Source: Psychroserpens luteus (lineage in GTDB: Bacteria; Bacteroidota; Bacteroidia; Flavobacteriales; Flavobacteriaceae). Taken from it: a stretch of 64,000 bases of DNA. The stretch spans positions 310,001 through 374,000 of the forward strand of contig NZ_JADILU010000005.1 of the NCBI RefSeq assembly GCF_015319355.1. Reading direction: 5' to 3'. The position numbers were made by a program, and so were the translations under genes. The notes under the pieces were generated by a model. That model was not told where the DNA came from, searched no databases, and saw nothing but the letters and a program-made list of their open reading frames with translations. This document shows, in pieces, positions 10,301-18,300 of this stretch (the first letter of the stretch is position 1; each line of letters opens with the position of its first letter).

Positions 10301-12314
10301 ATGCACTTACTGATTGAGGTGCGCTACCTTGGTCATCACTAATAGTTACGGATAAAGCAGAACCCAAATTAGTTAAGTCAACATCTACAAAGAATTCTGG
10401 TCCAACAGTACAGTTAGAAACCACTGTATAAGTTGTTTCTGGGTTGACACAAGTTGCACAAGCAACAGTAAAATCCCACTCAGTAGTACAACATCCACTA
10501 TTAGATGCACAACTTACAGATCCATCTGAATCTATTTCTAGATATAAAGAATCACCTGTAGAATCAAATTGTAATCCTGAAAGATCACCTCCATTATTTC
10601 CTTGGTAAATCAATGGTGCAGTGTTATCCTGACCATCATAAACTAAAATGTCATCACAACAACTTTCTATTCCACCTGCGTTAAATGTTAGTCTAACTGG
10701 GTTACCATCATTTGATTCAAATAACCAAGCTGTATCATCATTATTATCATAACAGTAATTAAATTGAAGCGGTGGTTGTGTACAATCTACAACATTGAGT
10801 ACACATTGATCTTGTGTTAAAGCATCACTAGTGCTATTACAATTAGCATCATCATCATTTACAACTGTAATTATAATTGGCGTATTATTTGCAAAAGGTC
10901 CAAAAGAAAATACACCAGCTACTGTTGTATTTTGAGAAGCACTTCCTTGATCATCAGAGATTGTCATTGAAGTTGCAGAACCTAAATCGGTTAAATCTAC
11001 ATCAATAAAGAACTGTGGTCCATTGATACAATCTTGTCTTACTATATAATCTATGACAGGATCAACACAAGTATTCTCAGTAATAGTTAATGTATAAACT
11101 ACATTTTGAGGAGCTGCCCAAGTTGAAATCACAATATAATAGGTCTGTCCGTTTGTTACCGATAAATTATCAATAATCAAGTCGCCTTGACCAAAACCAT
11201 TAACAGCTCCAGTTTCACATTGGTTACCAATATTAGCACAGTCTGTATATACAAAAACACCTGTATAATTATCTGATATCCCACTAAGAGAAATATCTAT
11301 AGACGTATCTGCAGTTGGCGTGTATGCATATACTACATCATCTCCATTTAAATAACCAAATCCAGAACCACAATCTGTTCCAGGAACTCCAATATAATCA
11401 TTTATGTAATTTACTGTATCATCTGTTGTTGTATAAGGTAAAGATGAAGAAACTATGATTGGATTTTCACAAACTTCACCAGGTCCACTTATTCTATAAG
11501 CAAAAGGTCCAACCCAAATACTTGTACCATCTGCATCACAATCTGATCTTACATAAAATTCATAATTAGTACCTTCTGTTAATCCCATTACTTGAAATGG
11601 ATTTTCTCCTCCTGTAGAGATACCTGAATCTGCGTCTGTTGGAACAGGTCCTCCCGCTTCTTGGTTTATAACTTCCCAAGCCATTTCACTACCACCTGCA
11701 ACCCATTCTAAATCTGCTGAGTTAGATGTTATATTTGTTACTGTTAAATCTGAAGGAAAATTACAAGTAGAATTGTAAACTTGAATGTTGTCAACTAACC
11801 AATACCATGCCCAACTATTACCATCGTTATATATGAATCTTATCTGCATATCAGCATTAGAATACGCTGTAATATCAATATGTTGTTGATCTGAAGAATT
11901 AAAACCTCCAGCATCTGCATCTAGGTTTAAAACTTCTATCCAGTTTGTGCCATCAAAGACCTCAACTACTCCTGTATCTGAATCTACTCCTCCAGCTAAG
12001 TCATTATAATACTGATCAAAATCTAAAAACAAAGCAGTTGCTCCAGTAGTATCAAAAACTGGAGATGTTAATGTTTCTATTAATTCTGTTCCATTACCAT
12101 TAGAATCACTATCAACGATAGCACTATTGGTACCATCAAGACTATTTCCACCTCCTTGTTGACCAGAAATCCACGAATCTCCTGTTGTACCACCACCATC
12201 AGTAACGGTCCATGTTGCAGGTATTTCGACATTAAAATCTTCTTGTAAATACGTTTGCGCATTAACCCAAGAACAGGTGAAAATTAACGCAATTATAAAG
12301 GTAATTTTTTTCAT
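7365..12314 (-). CDS. Giant multidomain adhesin secreted by type IX system (type B sorting domain)
   Basis: 1649 residues. Order seen: signal peptide 1-19 (SWVNAQ); choice-of-anchor J-like jelly roll about 20-180; fibronectin III-like domain about 185-272; a PPC-like domain about 280-415; alternating Cys-bounded repeats (CVNP...VVSNC...FFVDVDL) and CUB-like domains (NYCYDNND..., FNAGGIESCCDDILVYDG) from about 415 to 915; a PPC-like domain about 920-1045; a choice-of-anchor L domain about 1050-1298; Ig-like domains; and a type B T9SS tail from about 1565 (GISPNGDGMND, then FNRYGTSVFEK and GTYFYAVDF). The protein should be exported through T9SS and held at the surface or released, with a role in adhesion, gliding or biofilm (family knowledge). 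It is the last gene of a four-gene minus-strand cluster with its own PorP/SprF and a PorE-like protein, and shares long modules with the first gene. Confidence 0.9.
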   Translation of the reverse strand: MKKITFIIALIFTCSWVNAQTYLQEDFNVEIPATWTVTDGGGTTGDSWISGQQGGGNSLDGTNSAIVDSDSNGNGTELIETLTSPVFDTTGATALFLDFDQYYNDLAGGVDSDTGVVEVFDGTNWIEVLNLDADAGGFNSSDQQHIDITAYSNADMQIRFIYNDGNSWAWYWLVDNIQVYNSTCNFPSDLTVTNITSNSADLEWVAGGSEMAWEVINQEAGGPVPTDADSGISTGGENPFQVMGLTEGTNYEFYVRSDCDADGTSIWVGPFAYRISGPGEVCENPIIVSSSLPYTTTDDTVNYINDYIGVPGTDCGSGFGYLNGDDVVYAYTPTADTSIDISLSGISDNYTGVFVYTDCANIGNQCETGAVNGFGQGDLIIDNLSVTNGQTYYIVISTWAAPQNVVYTLTITENTCVDPVIDYIVRQDCINGPQFFIDVDLTDLGSATSMTISDDQGSASQNTTVAGVFSFGPFANNTPIIITVVNDDDANCNSTSDALTQDQCVLNVVDCTQPPLQFNYCYDNNDDTAWLFESNDGNPVRLTFNAGGIESCCDDILVYDGQDNTAPLIYQGNNGGDLSGLQFDSTGDSLYLEIDSDGSVSCASNSGCCTTEWDFTVACATCVNPETTYTVVSNCTVGPEFFVDVDLTNLGSALSVTISDDQGSAPQSVSALGVVTFGPYTNNTPVEITVANDDDPNCTLTSNTLTQEFCLDNVVDCSEGPINVSYCYFNNDSNVFTYTSTDGTALNLTFNSGEVEGAPFDFLVVYDTDGSELYNDEGNNGDISGLTFQSTGDTISFQITSDGSVSCESGSFADGIDYTVSCATCINPAATYQVVDDCENGDQFLVDVIVTTIGDATSITISNNIDANTVSATAAGVYQVGPFPFATDVVITLSNDQDVNCIVNSSAIRLEACPPDNDNPCNATIAGVNADDSCSIITPGVLLEATDSGIPTGTCGGDPDDDVWFEFTALNEFQIIQLTNIDSSGFFENLDHAVYEGTCNAPVELYCSDADASLTPSLTVGNTYYVRVFSAGSDPVDYTFDLCIRPGSGNVAIDQTTYTVEELVTDILINSPCAQISNITFSTGTDFGSTNGIGYFSADEGSFPFEEGVLLTSGDASRAGGPNFNALSDGAFDWPGDAQLDAEVGINSNNATIIEFDFVPLSDEISFDFLMASEEYNGGTGGTFECTYSDAFAFFLTDGNSVTTNLAVIPGTNTPILVTNIHPENPGCAAINEEYFGGYTPANLPPISFDGRTEVFTAFSPVNIGETYHIKLVIADATDTALDSGVFLKAGSFDIGEVELGADITVEAGTAACIGEQVILETQAPSVAHVWYKDNFQIDGETSNVLVVTEDGTYTAQIIFSPSCIISDEIVVEFLPLPIANTPPDLIGCSIGNDTAVFNLPDNDLPILGDTQSPNDFTVTYHFTEQNAIDGIDPLTSPYTSESDPQTIYALVTNNVSGCENTTSFNLVLGIEPETTFTEDFNYEVCPDAVVPINIEATPVNYDASQVSINWFYAFDASATPELITGENGLTLPVLEGGIYTIEVSFNDTGCTSSQSQEVIELESCFIPQGISPNGDGMNDSFDLSNFRVTRLEIFNRYGTSVFEKSNYVDEWVGQSSEGDELPVGTYFYAVDFEDRESETGWVYLQREK

Positions 12315-12377
12315 TTGTGTTGGTTGTTATTTTTCCTTATTACATAATTATTTTTCGCAATTATTAAAAGTATAAAG

Positions 12378-12412
12378 AGTATAAGCCTTGATGATTATTC
12401 AAGGCTTATACT
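12378..12412 (-). terminator. Intercistronic hairpin, possible attenuating terminator
   Basis: AGTATAAGCCTTGA and TCAAGGCTTATACT pair perfectly over 14 bases with a seven-base loop, just after the OmpA-family stop codon in the minus direction. The following CTTTATACTTTT is T-rich but not a clean T-run, so it may be a partial terminator or an RNA-stabilising hairpin between the OmpA gene and the downstream adhesin. Confidence 0.65.
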
Positions 12413-12419
12413 TTAAATT

Positions 12420-14333
12420 CTATTGTTGTAATGGACCACCACTAACAATAATAAATTCTGATCTTCTATTTAGTTGGTGTTCTTCATCTGTACAATTAGA
12501 ACCACAATTTACTTTTAATTCATTTTCACCCTTACCCATTCCAGAAATTCTTGATTTATCAATTCCTTTAGATATAACGTATTGAACTGTTGTTTTTGCT
12601 CTTCTGTCTGATAGTCTTTCGTTATAAGAAGCTGGTCCTCTACTATCTGTATGTGAAGTAGCATTAATTACTAGATCTGGATATTTAGTCATAATCTGAA
12701 CTAATTTATCCAATTCAAAAGCTGCTTGTGCTGTTACATTTGACTTATCAAAATCAAAATAAATAGGGTTTAAATTAATTGCTTCTGGCCCTACTATATC
12801 TTCAATAGGATTTAAAGCAATATTAACTTCAACCTCTTCTTCTTCGGAAGCTGCTACAGTTATTTTTTGACTTTCATAGCCGTCCATCGTTACTTCTAAT
12901 TCAGAAGATTTATCACATTCAACAATAAATTCAACAGTACCATCTGAATTGGTCACTTTTGATAACACTTTGTTTCCTTGATCATCATACATTGAAACTG
13001 ATGCTGCATTAATTGGAGCACCTGTTTTACTATCTGTTACTGTTCCTGTTATTAAAACATCACATAATGGTTGTAATTTTTTAATTGCGTAAATATCATC
13101 ACTTCCAATTCCACCTTCTCTGTTTGAAGAAACAAATCCTTCCTCAGTTTCTTCATCTAAACTAAACGCAAAATCATCGGCATTACCATTAATTGGTATA
13201 CCAATGTTACGTATTGGAGCCATTTTACCATCAATTTCTTTCGTATAAAATACATCTAATCCACCAAGTCCTAAATGACCGTTTGAAGAAAAATATAACG
13301 TATTGTTACTACTTATATATGGAAACATTTCTTGTCCTTCAGTATTAACCTTTTGTCCCATGTTAACTGGATCTCCAATAGTCCCATCAGAATTGATGAC
13401 TGCTTTATAAATATCAAACAATCCATAACCTCCTGGCATATCTGACGCAAAGTAGATGGTTTTACCATTAGCACTTATCGTTGGATTTTTTAATGAGTAA
13501 TTTTTACTATTTATTGAAAAACCTTCGACGTTCTCCCATTTATCACCAGATTTGGTTGCTTTGAAAAGATGTAACAAACTATACTTCGTATTTGAAGTAG
13601 AATCTTTTTCAAATTCTTTTTCAAAAAAGCTTTCTCTAGAAAAATACATAGTATTTCCATCTGATGAAAAAGCAACATCACCATCATGGTACTTAGTATT
13701 TACTTTACCTTCAACAAGACTTCCTGCTTTATAGGTTCCATCTTCATTTTTAGTCATTTCATAAATATCTAAAAATGGTTGAGCGTTCCAACCGTAAGTT
13801 TTTCTAGAGGTATTTCTCGCTGAAGTAATGTACAACTTTCCATTGTTAAGTGTACCACCATAATCTGAATATTGAGAATTTAAACCTAAATTTTGAATAT
13901 TAAATTTCTTTCCTTTCTCTAAAATTTTAGGTAAATAATCTGGGTTTTTATTGAAAGCCATAGCTCTCTCGTCACTTGGACGCATTTTAGCAAATTTTGC
14001 CATTTGAACATTAGATTCTTCATATTTACCATTTGCCTTAAGCATTTGTGAATATTTGAAAATCATTTCTGGACTGTCAGAACTTTCTAATGCTTTTGCA
14101 TAATATTTTTCTGCAGCTTCAGAGTTATATACATTGTAATAAGACTCTGCTAATTGGCTGTAAACATACGTATCTGCTTTACCGTTTTCTATTAGTTTTT
14201 CATAGTCTTCAGCTGCCTCAACAAACTCAAATCTATTAAAGTGTTTATCTGCTTTTTTGGTACTTGCATTTTGTGCAATTAAGCCAAAACTACTTAACGC
14301 TGCGATTGTAAAAAGTGTTAATATTTTTTTCAT
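12420..14333 (-). CDS. OmpA-family protein with TPR and PD40 repeats (PorE-like T9SS accessory protein)
   Basis: 637 residues: signal peptide 1-20 (FGLIAQ); TPR-like helical repeats about 24-125 (EAAEDYEKLIENGKAD, EAAEKYYAKALESS); WD40/PD40-like propeller repeats about 130-400 (GDVAFSSDGNTMYFSRE, NPTISANGKTIYFASD); a carboxypeptidase-like beta domain about 428-505; and an OmpA peptidoglycan-binding domain about 515-637 (YFDFDKSNVTAQA, SHTDSRGPASYNERLSDRRA). This is the architecture described for PorE, the outer-membrane-to-peptidoglycan anchor of the T9SS, and for paralogues co-encoded with PorP/SprF proteins. Lying between PorP/SprF and an adhesin, this copy is probably dedicated to these adhesins rather than the core secretion machine (inference). 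The 18-base gap to the upstream gene indicates co-transcription. Confidence 0.88.
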   Translation of the reverse strand: MKKILTLFTIAALSSFGLIAQNASTKKADKHFNRFEFVEAAEDYEKLIENGKADTYVYSQLAESYYNVYNSEAAEKYYAKALESSDSPEMIFKYSQMLKANGKYEESNVQMAKFAKMRPSDERAMAFNKNPDYLPKILEKGKKFNIQNLGLNSQYSDYGGTLNNGKLYITSARNTSRKTYGWNAQPFLDIYEMTKNEDGTYKAGSLVEGKVNTKYHDGDVAFSSDGNTMYFSRESFFEKEFEKDSTSNTKYSLLHLFKATKSGDKWENVEGFSINSKNYSLKNPTISANGKTIYFASDMPGGYGLFDIYKAVINSDGTIGDPVNMGQKVNTEGQEMFPYISSNNTLYFSSNGHLGLGGLDVFYTKEIDGKMAPIRNIGIPINGNADDFAFSLDEETEEGFVSSNREGGIGSDDIYAIKKLQPLCDVLITGTVTDSKTGAPINAASVSMYDDQGNKVLSKVTNSDGTVEFIVECDKSSELEVTMDGYESQKITVAASEEEEVEVNIALNPIEDIVGPEAINLNPIYFDFDKSNVTAQAAFELDKLVQIMTKYPDLVINATSHTDSRGPASYNERLSDRRAKTTVQYVISKGIDKSRISGMGKGENELKVNCGSNCTDEEHQLNRRSEFIIVSGGPLQQ

Positions 14334-14351
14334 AATGATTAGCTTAATTGT

Positions 14352-15254
14352 TTAGAAATATCTAGGTGAACGTGAAACTTTTTTAGGGAAATTCAAATCA
14401 AATAATAATATGAATTCGTGTGATGCAGGTGCATACTTTTTGATATCTGATGTCACAGCATCATAAGCATACCCTACTCTAATTGATGGTGTAATAGCAA
14501 AGTTTATTAATCCTGAGAAAGAATCGTCTAATCGGTAAGAACCACCTATTTCAAGTTTCTTAAAAAAACGTGCATTTACGTTAACATCAAAGGATGTTGG
14601 TGCGCCAAAAGAAGACTTAACCATAAATGAAGGTTTAAGTTCTGTATTTGCAGATAAATCAAATACATATCCACCAGTGAAAAAGTAATGGGCTTCTTCT
14701 GAACCAATTTTATTTCCGTTAGCATCTAAATGAACAGAACTTAGAATATTAGGAACAGAACCTGCTACATAATATTTATCTGTATAATAAAAGAATCCTG
14801 CTCCAATATTAGGTGTTGTTGTATTTATATTTTGAAAAAATGGATCGTTAGGATCTATTAAATCTATACCTGCTAAACCAATGTCATGAAATGTAGCTCC
14901 TGCTTTTATACCAAAAGCCAAGTTGTGTTCGCCACCTAATTTTAATGTATATGAAAAATCTGCATACACATTAGTTTCTTTTACTGGTCCTACCTCATCA
15001 GAGATTACAGATAAACCTAGCCCTACTTTTTCTCCTATAGGAGCATGTCCAAAAAATGTAGCTGTTTTTGGAGCGCCATCAATACCTGCCCATTGTGTAC
15101 GGTACAATAATCCAAATGACAAATTCTCTTTAGAACCTGCGTATGCTGGATTGATGACATTCATATTATACATGTACTGAGTATATTGTGGATCCTGTTG
15201 TCCATACACCTGTGTTGCAATGAGCAATACAATAATGATATAAAATTTTTTCAT
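14352..15254 (-). CDS. PorP/SprF family type IX secretion membrane protein
   Basis: 300 residues with a signal peptide (1-18, TQVYGQ) followed by the family hallmark QDPQYTQYMYNMNVINPAYAGS and a beta-barrel pattern (GLLYRTQWAGIDGAPKT, VGLGLSVISDEVGP). In Flavobacterium johnsoniae SprF is needed for secretion of the gliding adhesin SprB, and flavobacteria carry many PorP/SprF copies, each next to a type B substrate gene. Here the gene follows one giant type B adhesin and precedes the OmpA gene and a second adhesin, so it most likely anchors or exports these two proteins. Start and length are typical. The 68-base gap to the upstream adhesin holds no terminator. Confidence 0.93.
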   Translation of the reverse strand: MKKFYIIIVLLIATQVYGQQDPQYTQYMYNMNVINPAYAGSKENLSFGLLYRTQWAGIDGAPKTATFFGHAPIGEKVGLGLSVISDEVGPVKETNVYADFSYTLKLGGEHNLAFGIKAGATFHDIGLAGIDLIDPNDPFFQNINTTTPNIGAGFFYYTDKYYVAGSVPNILSSVHLDANGNKIGSEEAHYFFTGGYVFDLSANTELKPSFMVKSSFGAPTSFDVNVNARFFKKLEIGGSYRLDDSFSGLINFAITPSIRVGYAYDAVTSDIKKYAPASHEFILLFDLNFPKKVSRSPRYF

Positions 15255-15322
15255 TTGTTAGTTATTTGATTTTAGTTGTTTGGATGAATTAAAGAATTCT
15301 TATAATGATTATTAATTGGTTA

Positions 15323-18300
15323 CTATTTTAAACGTTGTATGTAAACCCATGCAGTTCGTTGTTTACCATTTTCATATTCCATGGTATAGAAATACGTTCC
15401 TACTGGTAATTCATCACCATCATTGGTTTGACCATACCACTCATCTGTATAGTTTGACTTAGAATAAACTAATGTTCCGTTTCGGTTAAATATTTCGAGT
15501 TTGCTTACATCATAACTGCTTAAATCAAAAGTATCATTCATACCATCTCCATTTGGAGAAATACCTTGTGGAATAATGCAAGTATCTAATTCTATGATAT
15601 TTTGAGCTGTAATGCTAGAACATTGTGTACCATCGTTAAATGTCACCTCAATTTCATATAAACCAGCTTCAATCACTGGGAGTGTTAAGCTATTCTCTCC
15701 AGCAATAACACCACCGTCTTGATACCAAACAATAGTAACTTCATTCTCAGAATAGTTATTTGCTGTAGCAGTTACCAAAATAGGCACTGTTGCATTAGGA
15801 CATACTTCATAATCAAAGTCTGTCATAAAAGTTGTGCTAGGTAAAGGTTTAACGATTAAATCGATAGGCACTACTGTGTAACAATCAAAAGCGATATTAC
15901 TTTCTACACGAACCCAAATTGTTTGTGTAGTACTTGAATATAATAATGCTATTGCACTTGTTGCAGTTTCTGCATTTGCTTCCGAAGCATAATAAGATAC
16001 TGTATAATCTGTAGTACTTTGACCATTTAATATGTTGACACTATGTGCTGCTAAATCAAAGTCTGCAATACCATCTGTATCATCATCACAAACTTCTATT
16101 GGTATACTTGTAGCAGTTGGTGTTGGACCAGATATAATTAAATCAAAACTCGTTGTTGCAAAACAAAATAGTGCATTAGCGTCTTCAATCCTAACAAAAA
16201 TTGTTTGTGGGTTTGAAATGTTAGTATAAGGAGACGTTAATGCTCCTGTATTTGCTTGCGCTTCTGCTAAAGTTAAGTGATAAGTCACATTAAAATCTGT
16301 TGCTGCTTGAGTTCCTAAAATTCCAATAGTTTGTATCTCTAAATCAAAATCTTCTACCTCATCTGCAGAGCTATCGTCACAAGTGATAATATCATCAACA
16401 GCATTCGCTACAGCTTCTTCTCCAAAAGTTATAGTAACAGAATCTTGTGCTTGTGTGTCACATTGTTCGTCATAAACAATAACAGTATATGTACATGTTT
16501 CAGTAACGATTAAAGAAGAAGAAGTTTCTCCATCAATGATAAATCCATTACAATACCATTCCCAAGTATCTGCAAAAGGCGAATCTGCGATTATCTCATA
16601 AGAATCAAATCCACATAGGTTTTGATCTTCTCCTAGATCTACTTCAATTTCTGCTGTTATATCACCATCAGTAGCTCCTCCATTATTTGTTTGACTAATC
16701 GAAATTATCCCTGGATCATCAGAAAAATTAGTAACTAACAATAAATAAATTTCTCCTGTTTGAGCATTATCAATTGTTAAGTTTTCTACTGAAACAAATG
16801 AATAACTACAGTCTACGATATTTCCGAAGGGATAAAAATTTGGATCTCCTGTATTATTAGGACAATCACCTGGAGTTGGACAACCAAAATCCAGGCCATC
16901 ACATGCATCTTCTAAATCTGGAAAAGGTCCCCAAAGCACAAAATCAACATCTAAACCATTTCCATTATCATCTACTTGCGAGATTTCTATTTCAATTAAT
17001 CCAGGGTCTCCAATTTGAATAATATTCCAAGTAGGGTTTGGCGCAGAACCTAAACAAGCGATATCTGTAGGGTCTGGAATACCTATAATATTAGATGTTG
17101 TTAATGCTCCTCCTGGTTCTGCACAGAAGTTTTCTGCATTTTCACAAATAATATTTGTAGGTGCTTCTTTTATACATAAATCAAATGTGGTTGTTTCTGC
17201 ATCATTTCCACCTGAAAACACTCTAACGTAATAGGTGTTACCTACTACTAATTGAGGTGTAACACTTGCTGTACCGTCTGTACATTCCATTTCTACTAAA
17301 TTATCACAATCACCTTCATACAAAGCGTGATCTGTATTGAATCCACCACCAGCAATATTCACGAGTGATATTAATTGAACTTCATTTAATGCAGTAAATT
17401 GAAACCAAACATCATCATCTGGATTTCCACCACAACTTCCATTAGGCACACCTGAATCTGTTGCTTCAATTAAAGATCCTGCAGTAACCATATCACAAGA
17501 TTGATCAGCATTTACCACTGCAATTGTAGCATTACAAGGGTTATCGTTTTCTGGAGGACATGCTAATAGTTGAATTGGATTACTATTAATAACACAATTT
17601 ACATCTTGATTGTTACTCACCGTCACAACAACATCTACTAAAAATGGAAATGGTCCAATTTGATAGGTTCCAATTGTAGAAACTACCTCTGTAGTACCAT
17701 CAATATTATTAGATATTGTTAATGATGTAGCATCTCCTAAACTTGTAATATTGACATCTACCAAAAATTGATCTCCATTTACACAATCGTCAATCACTTG
17801 ATAAGTCGCTGTTGGATTCACACAAGTGGCACAAGCTACTGTAAAATCTATACCATCTGAAAAACTACCAGACTCACAACTTACTGATCCATCTGATTGT
17901 ATTTGTATAGTAATTGTATCTGTTATAGATTGAACAAATATACCATCTAATACTCCATTATTACCTTCTCCATTATAAAGTTCAGTACCATTACCATCTA
18001 CAATTACTAAGAAATCAAAAGGTGCTCCTTCAATTTCTCCTGTATTGATAGTAAGATTTAAAAGCGAACCATCTGTACTTGTATAAGTAAATATTTCAGA
18101 ATCATTGTTTCCGTAGCAAATAAAACCATTGGTAGGGCCAACTGAACAATCTACTGCGTTTAAAGTACAAAACTCTTGATCAAGTGATGAACTGGTTATT
18201 GTACAATTAGCATCATCATCATTAGCTACTGTAATTACAACTGGTGTATTATTAGGAAATGGTCCAAAAGTCACAATCCCTAAAGCACTAACTGTTTGAG

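Noticed and set aside
9840-10800. Repeated modules in the adhesin as a CRISPR or tandem DNA repeat
   Set aside because: The periodicity is at protein-domain level with diverged DNA, in frame, and without short identical repeats or unique spacers.
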